A stretch of DNA of 64,000 bases from Plicaturopsis crispa FD-325 SS-3 (lineage: Eukaryota > Basidiomycota > Agaricomycetes > Amylocorticiales > Amylocorticiaceae), in contig KN832554.1 in NCBI GenBank assembly GCA_000827205.1, forward strand, positions 2,256,892-2,320,891, read 5' to 3'. Positions within the stretch are counted from its first letter, which is position 1; every line of letters begins with the position of its first letter. Shown in pieces: positions 11,184-22,611 of this stretch. The notes below the pieces were generated by a model, which made no database searches, had not been told where the DNA came from, and saw only the letters and a list, made by a program, of their open reading frames with translations. The translations under genes were made by a program, and so were the position numbers.

Positions 11184-11658
11184 ACCGTCGGAAGTTTTAG
11201 TTTTGTAAACCGAGCGAAAATTGAGGCGGAATCCTGGATTCGTTTCTTTTCCTCAAGGGATGCCGTGAATCGGTAGCGTTGCTGGGTTGTGACGCTTGTT
11301 AGATTTGGGAAGACATAGGTGAAAGATGAGGACAACGAAGAGCTCCGATTGCAAATTACGACCTTCATCCAGCCGTTACATGGCCTACCACAGGCGGTTA
11401 CCGATGCATCCTCTGTGTAAGGACGTCGGAAACGCAGCTTCCGGGACAGACAGGCTGTCGAGTGTATGCTTGATTTCGTCATTGCCCTCGTCACATATGG
11501 CAAGAAACGCCTGCGGTGACGAAAGAGAGAGGCAGGGACTCACAAGCACTTCGAAAATTGCGATGCGTAGAGGCCTACACACAGAGAGTCGAAGGTCATA
11601 CTGCCCGACGCTGAAGTTTGAGTGACAAAAAAGCGTTCGTTGGTACGGGTGAAAACGA
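11184..11658. other. Unassigned stretch with a possible minus-strand ORF
   Basis: Lies between the convergent cupin and CMC4 genes. On the minus strand, a spliced frame from about 11660 to 11385 reads through RIAIFEVL, an intron of about 33 nt, then AFLAICDEGNDEIKHTLDSL. The reading is protein-like, but no start codon is convincing and it abuts the CMC4 stop. I leave it unassigned. Confidence 0.25.
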
Positions 11659-12019
11659 TCATCCGCTCTGAGTCTTCTCGGGGTGGGCCTTCAACCACCG
11701 ATGTACGACATTCGGCATCGGGCACGCTGTGGACTCGGCGTCCTTGCTTTCCTCGTACATCTTTTGGCAGCAGTGGTACAGCCCGCGAAGGTGATTATCG
11801 CATTTCTCGGGGCTGTACGTGTTCTTGGAGATACACGATTGGAGTGCACATGCTGTGGGTGCGCAACGTTAGCCATGAAATGCATACTTGTAGCCGAAAA
11901 AGTTACCTTCTGCCTGACACGGTGGGTCGGATGACTGGAGTGCAAGAGGAACGTTGTTAATCACGAACGAATACGCCGCGGGATAAATAGCGTGTGCAAG
12001 CAAGACGTACCTTCGGCAT
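11659..12019 (-). CDS. CMC4: Twin CX9C mitochondrial protein CMC4
   Basis: Small intermembrane-space protein of the twin-CX9C family (yeast Cmc4, human CMC4/p8MTCP1), imported through the Mia40 oxidative relay. Three exons on the minus strand: 12011-12019 (only M-P-K), 11907-11934 and 11659-11852. The spliced product is about 75 residues. CQAEACALQSC and CDNHLRGLYHC are two exact CX9C motifs. They are followed by CCQKMYEESKD and a further TACPMPN segment, matching yeast Cmc4 in order and spacing (both keep a CPLP/CPMP-like element). No contiguous open frame longer than 60 codons shows the whole gene, so it is easily missed. The frame is intact and the identification strong. Confidence 0.85.
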
Positions 12020-12495
12020 TAGACAAATTTACTGATGGCAACTTGTTGGTCAAAGAGCAAACTGAGGAAAAGCTATGCGGCTGCGAAAGTGGAAGAGACC
12101 AGTACGGTAGACTCCGGTGGTGAACATCGTGGCCAAGAGCCTCGTGAGTCGTCGCCGGTCGGACGCTAGCGCTTGATCTTGAACCACCGCGGCCGTCATG
12201 TTGTTGAGCTCATCCTGGTTCTCTCATTTACCCCGCTTGTTTATTACATATGATGTAGCTCGTACATTCGGGAGAATGGGACGGCTATACGAAGCCATAC
12301 GACCGTGACGGCGTTAATGAAGACGGTGCGACCGCGAGCTGAAGGCGGTGCCCCCGGGTGAACTCCCTGCCCTGCATAATAAGTACCTGTGCTCGCCGTT
12401 CTTTTTCTTCTACGCTTACGACCATACTCACGACCTAATTTTCTCAATCCGTCTCTTCGCAAGTGCTTTGGAAATTACGCGCCCTCCGCGCAGTC
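12020..12495. promoter_or_regulatory. Divergent promoter region
   Basis: Lies between CMC4 (minus) and the membrane protein (plus). No gene seen. Confidence 0.4.
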
Positions 12496-13840
12496 ATGTC
12501 AATCGTCACTGTGACGTCTACATACACCCCCACGCCAACAGCCACACCGACAGCCACTACACCAATTCCAACGCCAAGCAGCATCCCGCAACACATGGCT
12601 AACAAAAGCGCGATAATAGCTGGAAGTGTTATAGGAAGCGTCACGTTGATATGCATCATCGTCGCCGTTGTGATCGTTGTGGAACGCCGGCGGCGGCAGC
12701 GGAAGGCGAGCCGCATGAGCATGGTGTCGATGGAGGAGAGCGCTTTTGGCCGCCCTTCAATGCACGATCAGGACGCGTCGGGCCATAGTAGCCGTGCTCC
12801 TTTGTTGGCCCAGTCCGAAAGGTTTACGGTCGCCACCGCCGACGAGGATAGCCGTTCTCCTCTAGTAATGCCCACTGAAGGTACCGATGCGCCAGGATAC
12901 TATCACCAGGCCCGGCCATCGATATCCAGTCCTCGAGCCTTGCAGCCTGCCCCGCGCCATGCGCCTACGAAAATCTCCACTACGAGTCTCAGTCGGGCAA
13001 GCACTTCCCGCACGGCGACCAGTGCTGATTCCGCATCGATGTACTCGCAACCGTCCGCCGATTTACATACGCAACTCCCATTTGATGATACTCGCCATGA
13101 CTGGGACACTGAAGGTATCCGGCCACCCAGTTTGCGGCCGTCGCCGCACCCCACAGTGCTGCGAGCTGCTCACCCAGATTCGTCGATACCTGTGCGCATT
13201 CATTTCGTTCTTTTCATCGTAACTCAAATTAACTTGTAGCTGTTCTAAGCCACGGTCTCCTCCCTTGGACGAGCCTTTTTCGCCATCTAGGCTTGGGCTC
13301 GACTCCAGTAAACCTCGTATCAAAACGACTCTCGTCCGCCCTATGTCGTCTGTGCCGGAGGCTTCTTCTCCTAGCACATCGTCTGCATCGTCATTTACCG
13401 TGCGACCCAGACCCGCTCAGTCCCCGCCGTCCGCGGGCTTTGCCCAACTCACCAATGCGTTCCGGAGCAGCATCCGCTCCATTGGCACGCCCTCCAACGG
13501 GTCCCTGTCTGCCTCTACGCAGAGGTATCCTTCCGTCGCAACATCTTCTGTCACCGCCGGCCACTCCGATCATGATTCAGATGAGTTGATTGCAGCGGAG
13601 AACACCCTGCTCGCATATCCTTCGAAGGCGGAGCGCGAGCGCGTCATGGCCAGCCATGATGTACTGCACCAGACGCGGCCGGCAGTGTTCGCCGCAGACG
13701 ATACAGGCTCGGAAAGTCCAAGCACCCCGCGCGCGCGGCTGCGAGACCCTCACGTGGAGAGGGTACGCAAGGAGCCGCGGCACCATGGTGTGCACGACAC
13801 TTCGACGTCCACACGTCATAGGAGTACGGACACAATGTAG
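12496..13840 (+). CDS. Single-pass membrane protein with Ser/Thr-rich tail
   Basis: Type I/III single-span protein of about 430 residues. An extracellular stretch of about 38 residues rich in Thr/Pro (likely O-glycosylated) precedes a hydrophobic helix at about residues 39-62 (IIAGSVIGSVTLICIIVAVV), then a stop-transfer ERRRRQRK. A long cytosolic Ser/Pro/Arg-rich tail follows with no domain that I recognise. One intron (13192-13249) joins SSIP to PRSPPLDEPF in frame, using the second AG at 13248-13249; the first AG would give a stop. The layout resembles fungal mid2-like or mucin-like sensor proteins, but sequence similarity is too low to claim this. No cleavable signal peptide is evident. 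Confidence 0.75.
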
Positions 13841-14394
13841 AGGAGTTGAGGCTGCATCTATTTTTCGGACAACATACCCTGCTCCCCTCGCTAATGGACT
13901 TTCATGGACATACTTACAATTGATGACTTCGCTTTGTGTATCTACTTCCTTCGTTATGACTGCGTGTATTTGTACTTGCGATTCGGTATGCATGGACACC
14001 GTTTGTGACACGCGTTCTCTAGATCTCCTTTGTATTGCTTTTGTGCACCATTTTTTTTGTTCAAGTTTAAGCGCCTGGGCGAACATCGTGCACAGGGGCT
14101 AGGATTTTCCCGGTAAAGACCATTTCTCTTTGTGTTCTTTGAGGTTTGGACCACCTTGGACCCACACTTGACATGTATAAAGGCGGTAACGGCGACACCT
14201 AGCTGAGCCTGAGCATCTCCTTCCCCGTACATTCGTGCTCACTTTTGTGACCTTGCGTGGAACCCAGCGCGCGTAGACTCATATTATAGACTGCAGTATA
14301 CGCCACACAGTGCCCAATCTGTATCCAACACCCTTCCATCTGCCTTACCACCTCCTGCCCGACGCGTCTTTTCGCGTCATATTTGCTCTACATC
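13841..14394. other. Intergenic, no gene seen
   Basis: 3' end of the membrane-protein gene followed by the promoter of the RGG/GW gene. A 92-codon minus frame here has no codon bias. Confidence 0.4.
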
Positions 14395-16400
14395 ATGCCT
14401 AAGCGTATTGCGACACCGCCCCCCGGCGACGACGAGCCCAAGTTCCTGACGGTCGTGCACCCTTACCCGCTGAACGCCAACTGGGAGCTCCCGCTGGACC
14501 GCAAGGAATTCGTCTTCTGGCTTTCCTGCTGCATCGGAAAGGACTCGTTCTTCGCGTTCCATTATAAGCCTTCCGTACGTCGGTGTGCCTCTTATACCGA
14601 GTCGTTTAGTATGCTAACTGTACCGGCGGGTTCGGATGTGATAGGCGCCCAGCATGGTGGTCATCGAGATCGAGAGAGACTTTCCGCGATTCAAGGATCT
14701 CCTCGGCGAGCACAGGTGGTCTGAGTTTCTGAAGACGCCCAGTAAAGAGGAGCAAGGGAAAGTTAGCCGGATCTACTACTGCAGGCTAGACACCGGTAGA
14801 AACGTTCAGAAGAATGGTGAAACATTAATGACCCGCTCGACAGACTATCATTAACATCGTTATATTATTTTCATCAGGCTGGAAGAAGATTCACATTGAC
14901 GAGGCATGGTTCAACGACTGGTCGCCCCTAAACAAGAAGTATGTGCAAGCTATCTGTGCGTGCCGATTGTAGAGGCTAATTATAACAGGATTGCATACCC
15001 CTACCCAAAGACGCATTACTGCGCGCTCCCCGCCGAGGACAAAACAAACGCCCCAATCTGCCGCCCACTCCCTGTGGCCGATTTCCCGCCCCCGGCCAAA
15101 ACAACTGCTCGTCCTCCAGGTGTGCATTATCATTCACTGTCCACATGAAATATACTTATATGGCATGTAGTGGTTGGGTCCCAAGACTGGATTGGCCAGA
15201 AAGTGGCGCCTCCCCGCGGTGCATGGGCCAAGGGAAGTGCACCGCTCATGATCCCTGCCAAAGGCCGCGGTGGGAAGACAAGCGCCGTAAGCCCCGGTGC
15301 ACCCTCAACGAACCCTTGTATGTTCTCCACCATTTTTCGAGTTTCCTACCGCCTAATTTCTCTTGTAGGGACATCTGGAGCTCCTTGGGAGACGCCATCG
15401 ACCTCGGGCACGTCCCCTTCCAGTATGAGCTGGGGTTCAGGTAGCAACAGCCCGGTCGCCGGAGCTCCTCAGACGCCACCTGGCTTGCCGCCCCCGCCAG
15501 GTATACCTCACGTAGAGAATCAATTCCTTCTTCCAGGCGAAGCCGTCGAAGAGGAGATCCAATATGGCACTTCGTATGTGGAACCCGAACCGGAGCCAAA
15601 GAAAATTCTTTGCTCCGCGCATGGCATCGTGTGCAAGAAAGGCATCTGCCAGGCGTACGCGGACCAGCTGAAGAAGATCGAGCGCGAGGAGAGGAGGAAA
15701 CAGCAGGCCAGCGAAAAAACAGCCGGCGGTAATGACAACAACGGGCGTGGCCGCGGCACAGCTACTCGAGCTGGTCGTGGGAGTGGTAGGAGATCCACGC
15801 TCTATCCATGTTGATCAGAATAATATTTACACGCACCTTTTTCTTTCTGATGCAGGCCGAGGCGGTAGAGGCGGTGGAACCTCGGCAGCTCCAGCGCCTA
15901 TCACCCGCGATGGAGGCTGGGGCACTCGCGCCCGTCCGGGTCGCGGTGGAGTGACCAGCGCACGACCGACTCCCCCCGCCCCCTCTGCAGCGTCTTCTGA
16001 CGGCACAACGACTAGCAGCGACGGCGCAGCAAAGAACAAGGCTCCAGGCGGCTGGGGCAAAGGCATTCGACCCACACGCACCACCCCCGCAGCCCCCACC
16101 GTTACTAAGGATACAGATGACAACAACGGCTGGCCCGCATCGTATGACCAAACCGTACGACTAGGAAACACGAACGAGCCTGCCGCCGCCGCCGCCCCGA
16201 AAGCCCCGAAATTGTTGGGTGGGTGGGGTTCTGGAGTGCGGCCTGGCGCGAAGAGTACTGCTCCTTCTGAAGCCGGAACCGCGACACCCAGTGTCCCCGA
16301 GAACCCGTTCTCGGACTGGGGCGACGGTTCGGACACACAATCCGTCGCCGGGGAGAATGTCGCGGAGTCAAATGGATGGGGAAATGCCCCCGGCTGGTGA
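14395..16400 (+). CDS. RGG/GW-repeat protein with possible Argonaute-hook C-terminus
   Basis: Seven exons: 14395-14574, 14645-14816, 14878-14938, 14989-15119, 15171-15317, 15369-15785, 15856-16400. The N-terminal ~130 residues form a domain also found in the 2451-4300 gene. A Cys/His cluster, ILCSAHGIVCKKGICQAYAD (about 15601-15660), could be a zinc knuckle. Arg/Gly runs (GRGRGTATRAGRG, GRGGRGGG) suggest RNA binding. The last exon has spaced tryptophans in Gly contexts: GGWGTRARP, GGWGKGIRP, NGWP, GGWGSGVRP, DWGDG and NGWGNAPGW at the stop. Three of these follow one pattern, GGWGxxxRP. Spaced GW/WG dipeptides in disordered sequence are the known Argonaute-binding hook of GW182, Tas3 and QDE-2-associated proteins. 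A role in RNA silencing or RNA granules is inference. No established gene name is known to me. Confidence 0.8.
15909..16400 (+). repeat. Spaced Gly-Trp repeats in the last exon
   Basis: Six to seven Trp codons in Gly-rich context (about 15912, 16052, 16130, 16221, 16316, 16376, 16393). Three lie in the repeat GGWGxxxRP. They are separated by 30-60 residues of Ala/Pro/Ser/Thr-rich disordered sequence. Confidence 0.7.
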
Positions 16401-16718
16401 GGCCTCATTCACTAAAGAACGAGGACGAGGTGTGCATCCTATCTATTCTCATTTTCATGTTTCCTCTCCGTCCTTGTTACATGCATCCTTGAACCTGTCT
16501 ATATGTCCTGCATCACTATTCCTCGGCATTTCTCGGTTTTGTTGTTATGTATTTCATTCAAATCACAAGTATTACCAGCACGGACTTCATACGGACGACT
16601 CGGAAATGTTTCTTTCCACGAAATAATGATCATCGCAATGTTGTTTACTAGGCATGGCATCCGCCTTCCGTTGACCTCCATAGAGGTGGGGTAGAACAGT
16701 ATCCCGAAGCCGGGGTGC

Positions 16719-17006
16719 TCAGCCTGTAAGTACCAAAAACGGATACTCGGTGCAGACTCGGTGCGTGGCAAGCGCATTCCCCGAGGGTATCGCCTCGTGT
16801 TTATCAATAACCCTTGAAAGTAGTGCAAGGGATCTCCACTCGATTATCTCACCCCAAGCGACGTGCTTTATGACACCGTCAACGAATCCTAGATCGATAA
16901 CCCAAACTCTTCTTGGTTTTGGACCGTCCTCATCATCTTCAGCACCCAATATCGAGCGATCTCCGTCGACTGGCAAAGCGTGTTCTGCGAGGCCCCAAAA
17001 GCGCAT
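16719..17006 (-). CDS. Possible hypothetical protein (overlaps BTB start)
   Basis: A minus-strand frame starting at 17006 reads as globular protein (RVWVIDLGFVDGVIKHVAWG and so on). A second frame downstream (to about 16540) reads AEHPGFGILFYPTSMEVNGR, suggesting a second exon through the acceptor TTACAG near 16728. It overlaps the proposed BTB start by 2 nt on the opposite strand, so at least one of the two starts is wrong. No family recognised. Confidence 0.3.
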   Translation of the reverse strand: MRFWGLAEHALPVDGDRSILGAEDDEDGPKPRRVWVIDLGFVDGVIKHVAWGEIIEWRSLALLSRVIDKHEAIPSGNALATHRVCTEYPFLVLTG

Positions 17007-17944
17007 GATGCCCGACTATTGCGATACGTCCGACACCGTGTCGTCATCGAGTACATTGGCCAGTCCGGTTAGTATGCTGTGCCACGGATCGCATGTGCCA
17101 GAGATCTCAGTGACAACTTGTTAGCGACTGGGCTGGGCTGGACCGCGGGAGTCCTTGCCGGTGCGAAGCGACGACTTTTATTTCGACGACGGAAATATTG
17201 TGTTCCTGGTAAGTAACGAGTCGTCTCGATAACCGGTTACGCCGCTGACTTGAGTGCTTGAACTTGTGCACCCAACAGGTCGGGGATCGCCTTTTCAAAG
17301 TCCACAAGCATTTCTTTACGAAATATTCCGAGGTGTTTCAGGGCATGTTCACTGTGCCCGGCCCAGAGGGTACGCCGCAGGACGGATCGAGTGACAGCCA
17401 ACCCCTTCGACTGGAAGGCACGTCGAGTGTTGAATTCGAACGTTTCCTCAGCGTAATATACCCGGCGTGAGTAAGGTTTCTCAGACGTGCCAGCAACGAG
17501 GGATTCACACTGAGCAGGACACTCGGGCTGCAGCCCTACCGGACGACCGAAGAATGGTCATCCATCGCGTTCTTCGCACACAAATTTATGTTCGACGATC
17601 TCGAGCGGGCCGCGATCAAGGAAGTGACCGAGCGCACAGATGACCCTGTAGCACAGGTCTTCCTTGGCCGGCAGATCAAAGACGATGCTCTCCTGCGCAA
17701 GGGGTACCGACTCTTCGCAGCGCGCACAGACTTCCTCTCGCAGGCGGAGGCAGCACGCCTTGGTTTGGCCGAAGCAGTCAACCTCACCCATTTCCGCGAA
17801 CTTGCACGCATGTGCAAGAATGGGCGGATAAATTACAAGGAGCCGATCGACGATCTTATCAAGCCTACGGGTTTGCAGTGGAACGATTTGGACGAGCTTA
17901 TGGACCAATGCTTGCCGTATTACAAGCGGGCATCGCTGGATTAG
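17005..17944 (+). CDS. BTB/POZ domain protein
   Basis: Basidiomycete BTB/POZ protein, likely a protein-interaction or Cullin-3 adaptor. Exons 17005-17067, 17125-17208, 17279-17466 and 17518-17944, all in phase. The BTB core is clear: SDDFYFDDGNIVFLVGDRLF, then VHKHFFTKYSEVFQGMF, a typical sequence for the large Agaricomycete BTB expansion. It is followed by LRLEGTSSVEFERFLSVIYP, the acidic/aromatic helix region, and a C-terminal helical half (LGLQPYRTTEEWSSIAFFAH). There is no zinc finger or Kelch repeat. The start at 17005 (tandem ATG) precedes a short Ser/Thr leader. The start is less certain than the rest because of the overlapping minus-strand frame. Confidence 0.8.
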
Positions 17945-18057
17945 CTTTGGAATATATGTATACACACAGTAGGATACCCTATCAGCATAATACTGATCTG
18001 TATAGTTCAGACGATAGTAATGGCACTACCTGTTCTTGCGCGGAGACGTGAGCCGCG

Positions 18058-19903
18058 TCAGGTCTCCGTGTCCTCCCATGTGTCCTCGGGCAAGCGCACT
18101 GCGACGCGGGATATGCAGCCCACTAGCACGATAAGCACGGCGTAAACGGCATATCCACCGAGCAAGTTTTTCTGGATGGATAGTCCAAAAAGTGACGTCG
18201 CCATCGCTGGCCCTACTGCACGGGCGACAGCAACGGCAGTCTGTGCAAGGCCATTCACGGCGCCAAGAGAGCGTGAGTTTGGCACAGACGACGTAATGAA
18301 GATAAACATGCAGCCTGTTGGACAATATATGATCAAACACACTGAAACGATGATTGCGCCGGGACTTACTGTAGCACATATTCATGGCCACGCATAAGAC
18401 GAGCTGAACGGCTAGAAACAGCCATACGATCCAAGAGAGCCCCTGTGTGCCTTGCAAGAACATTGATAATTGGGAAGAGCGCAAATACGGGCACGAATGT
18501 GCCGATACCGAAGAGGAAAACGCGCTTGGGCCCCCACCGTCGTACGAAATGCGCGAAGAAGAATGCCTGCAGGAATCCGTTGAAAAATCCAAAAGCACTT
18601 AGACAGCGGCCGATGGTCGAAGGTGGAAGACCTAAACCTCCGTATTCGATGGGCGTTGCGTAGAAGACGGACTGCAAAGCATCCGTCGCGGAGCCCAAGA
18701 CAGCCAAGAGTGCATAGTTGGATATCGACAGAATCACGGGGTATATCATCAGGCGGCGCAAGGGAATGGGTTGATTGGGGGTCAAGTCAGATGGCGGCAA
18801 CGACTGTGACCGCGCACTTGGGACAGATTCGTCGTGAGTATGGTCGTCAGGTTCGAATTCCATGTTTGAGGGTCGGCCTTTCTTGACAGTCTACGGGCTT
18901 CGGTCAGTCAAGAAAGTAAGATTTTAGAGGCATAAAATCAGTTACCTCTTTCAAGAACAAACTAGCTACTAGAAACGCGATGGCAGAAAACATAGCAGAA
19001 GTTGCGCATGGCAGAAAATATGGATAATCTCTCCAGAAGGGGGCGCGGAACGTGTTTGGAAAATGATCCTGAGGTCGAGAAAGCGTGCCGCCAATAAAAG
19101 GACTGCAAATGCGAAGATGAGAATCTGGATTACTGATAACTGAAGGGGTTGGATGTACCCTATTGTTGCTCCGAAACTCCATGTTATGGGCATAAGAGCA
19201 GCACCTTGCCCCCTGTTCGTCGCGTCCGTCAACTCTCCCAGCGTACTCTTGCGGACGCCTGCGTTGGCACACAGCAAACCTGCAAGACTTCGAGCAACTA
19301 CTAAAGCCCAAAACGTTCGGGAAAGCCCAAAAGCCAGCATCGAGACACATAGGCCGAAGACGCCTAACAGTAGGATGGGTTTTCTTCCTGTATAGTCTGA
19401 GAGGCGGCTCCATTGCAGTATGGTCGCCGATTCAGTAAGAAAGAAGACGGATTCCTGAAATTTGTCACCATACCCATCAGAGAACTGCCGTATAACACTG
19501 TGCGATGCTGACTTACTATAACTCCAACATAGTATGCTGTTTTCCGCGGGTCGCCTCCGGTGACATCCAGTGAGTTCACGAGCTGGAGGACATGCCGAGT
19601 GCACAGCATGAGCAAGCGTACCGTCGCGGTAGGGAGCTCGCATCCAAACCTCGTTGATGAATGGGAAGATCGTGTGTGTTGTTATCGGTTCAGCTGGGTG
19701 TGTCGTTGTTCAGCGAGATGCAACCCTTGCAGACATATAAACCCCATTGTACCAAGTTGCAAAAACAGTAGGATTGATATCTGTAGTTTCGGGAGGGGTG
19801 TTATCTTGACCCTTGTGTCGCGGGACCGCGAACGCGATGGCAGCAGCGCGGCATCCTCTGCATCCTCGTCCGTATGTCTGTCAAGTCGGGATCCAGAATC
19901 CAT
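18058..19903 (-). CDS. Major facilitator superfamily transporter (DHA1-like)
   Basis: Polytopic plasma- or vacuole-membrane transporter. Helix 1 reads LPKLQISILLFLQL and joins through an intron to AEPITTHTIFPFINE. The loop 2-3 motif A is clear: WSRLSDYTGRKPILLLG. Other helices include FWALVVARSLAGLLCANAGV, LMPITWSFGATIG, PFIGGTLSRP, AIAFLVASLFLKE, IYPVILSISNYALLAVLGSA and GGYAVYAVLIVLVGCIS. A hydrophilic central loop (FEPDDHTHDESVPSARS) divides the two halves. The C-terminus is RLPEDTWEDTET. This is the multidrug-type MFS group common in Agaricomycetes; substrate unknown. The start could also be 19933 (10 residues longer). About eight introns; no frame break seen. Confidence 0.85.
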
Positions 19904-20102
19904 CGTATGCTCTAAAGTGTCAAGTGGTTTCAACTTTCCATGTATGACGAGTTTGCAGCACCCGCCATGAGCGTCAGGTTCAAGGAAGTGTGCCGAATCC
20001 GAATTTGAAGTTCAAGTCCTTACGCTGTCGTTTGCCTCAAGATTTATTGCGCTTTCCAAATTTGTTCCAAATAAAATGTGTTATAGATAATGCAGAGGGA
20101 AG

Positions 20103-22130
20103 CTATACTTCACTACCGAATCCATCGTCCAATACATACCGCCTCACCCCGTCTTCTGCAGTCCATGGGACCTCCTCCTCCCAGTGGCTAACCACCACCA
20201 CCGCCTGCTCGGGCCCAACTCCATTCCCATCGCGCAGATAGTGCCGTGCCGCCTCGATCATACCTTCGTCCATCCCACTCCAGACCTCATCCAACAGCAC
20301 TAAAGGCGGTCGACCAACCAGGGCCCGCATGAGGAGGACCATGGACTGTTCGCCGGCGGAGAGGTCGGCGACGGCGCGCTCCGCGAATGCTTTGTCGACG
20401 GCACTCGGGACGCTTTGATAATTTTGTTTGCCGTTAGAGTTGATAGACCATGCCGTGGGCCCCAGTTTCTGTATCATCTCCCAAACCCTACGCACACGCC
20501 AGGCTCTATCCTGATCGCTCAAGGGGCCCTCCAGCCCAACCCCCACATGGTCTCCGTCTTCCCCTCGTGGAAGGACGAATCCACCCTCGAACCCGGTGGC
20601 CACAGCCTCCCATACATTCATTCCGCGCCGGGGGAATGCATTGGACACCTCGGGAGAAACGACACCGATGCGCGCATGCAGGTGCGCCGTGGCTATGCGA
20701 GAGCGTGGGCGGTCGAAAAGAGTGAGCTCGGAGGTTGGCGGACGCTGGGTATACGACTGTGGGTGGTCTCCTGTAAGGAGGGAAAGAAGCGTCGTTTTTC
20801 CAGAGCCTGGTATGGGTCAGTATGATGTACCGCGCAATAGATAAAAACTGGATCACATACCATTAGGCCCGATGAGATGCCAGCGATCTCCCTCGCGGAT
20901 AGTCCAGTTGATGTCTTTGAGCACCTATAAACATTAAGCACATATCTCGCCAATGATTATTGGCGAAAGAGAACTGTACCTTGCGTTCATGACCATTATA
21001 CCCAACATTCACGTTCGCCAGTTTGACAACCGTCTTTCTATCCTTATCTGACAAGCTGGGCTCCTTTGGTACGAGCGTGGAACGAGCTTCTGAGTGCTTT
21101 GAGGTCTTCTCCGCTGTAGCAAGGACCGTTTCTCGCTCGCCGACAAGTACAGAACGATCCTTGACGAGAGCGATATGTGTGATCCATTCCGGCAATGGGT
21201 CTTGGGATCGCAAACCGATTATGATGCGCGGCTGCCGCGCGACATGTAACGCATGTAACGCCGCAAGCAGTTTCGGTCGGCTCCCAACATCGAGACCGGC
21301 TTGACGTATAGGTGATAAGCATCGCATCGCGGTTGCGGAGTATCTGACGCACTGAGAGGTTCGTCCAGAAGGAGAAGTTCGGGTTTGGAAAGTACGGCTT
21401 TCACGATGCGCGCCCTTCGCGTCTGACCGTTACTCAACGCGACAAACGGCAAATCCAGTAGGTCCTCGAGGCCGAGCTTGTCCACGAGATCATGGAATAG
21501 CTCGTGATCTGCCGCTGCATGTTGTTTCTCGACGCCTCGGATGTTGCCAGATGCATAGTCAGGAATTTCTGGGAACATGGTCTGCCTGAGCGTAGTACGA
21601 TCTTCGTCGCGCACTGCACCATATCGCGCAGTGTAGTCGTAGAAACCTCCTCCGTGCGCCGTGCGTGGCCTATGGGCAAATGATACTAGAGAGACGCATT
21701 CATGTGCATCGAGTAATCTTTCTCCGTGCGCGAGAAATGGAAAGAGGCCGCCTGGTGGGGGAGGCGGAGGGGAGATGCGGAGGTTTCCTGTGAGTGTCTT
21801 CCATAAGCCAAGACATTAGTATACATATACTTGGAGCACATGCATGATCCACACCTGTAGCAGAGTCGTCTTCAGACCGGAGCCTGAGCCGACGACAGCC
21901 CAATTCTCACCTTCTTTCACCGTCCACTCTAGATCACGAATGACAGGAACCGCAGTGTTGGGGTCGCCGAACTGATAGATATTTGCTCGCGGGATTCGAA
22001 GTACTATGTCAGCGGTCTGGCTAAGACCCGTTGCATATCCCCGCGAGCAGATACGCTTGCTGAGCACTTGGATTGAGCATGCGGCCCTGCAACCAGCTGC
22101 TGCCATAGCTGTGGCTAGTACAGACTCCAA
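20103..22130 (-). CDS. Double-NBD ABC ATPase (YDR061W/ModF-like)
   Basis: Soluble ABC protein with two nucleotide-binding domains and no membrane span, like yeast YDR061W and bacterial ModF/PhrA. The start at 22130 gives a basic, Arg/Ser-rich N-terminus that could be a mitochondrial presequence. NBD1: NWAVVGSGSGLKTTLLQ (Walker A with Leu where Gly is usual before Lys), LSNGQTRRARIVKAVL (signature) and LLLLDEPL (Walker B), then TGLDVGSR (D-loop, after splicing). NBD2: LIGPNGSGKTTLLSLLTGD (canonical Walker A), LSAGEQSMVLLMRALVG and LVLLDEVWSGMD, then VVVVSHWEEE (H-loop). About six introns. Its role is unknown; yeast YDR061W is also uncharacterised. Confidence 0.85.
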
Positions 22131-22611
22131 AAATTGCCACGAACACTGACAATGACGGTCTCAGAATTTTTGCACGACGCTCAGATGTGATACACGCACT
22201 TACACGCGATTCAGTGAGGCTTTCAAGTCGTTGACTTCGCTTTCAGGAGGAGAGAGAGCATTGCGGGACTCTCCGATCTCCGACTCCGAGTCATCGTCAT
22301 GCTCTTCCTGCGCGACGCGGCGACTGTTACAGTTGAACGTTGACTCCTGCCTTGTACTTTGTTCAGTCTTTGTCTTGTATCTCTTGTATCGCGGTCTATG
22401 GGCAGTGTATCCAGGTGCCTCAAGAAGACACAGCTATGCCGCCGTAAAGAATCGAAGTCGTTACGTTCGATTTGACCAGGACAACTTTGGGACACCGAGT
22501 TGGAACAAGCGCAGGATATGCGGCACGCCCTCTGAACAAGGTGCCTTGTTCTCTTGACGTTGGGCCCACCTATATTCTCTTTCCAACGATGTTGGTTTTT
22601 GACGACGGACT
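22131..22611. promoter_or_regulatory. Divergent promoter region
   Basis: Lies between the ABC gene and the unknown plus-strand gene. A 108-codon plus frame (22231-22557) and a 90-codon minus frame overlap; neither joins to a neighbour. Confidence 0.35.

Noticed and set aside
11078-11503. 141-codon minus frame near the cupin gene
   Set aside because: Overlaps the cupin second exon and has no recognisable family; composition is shadow-like.
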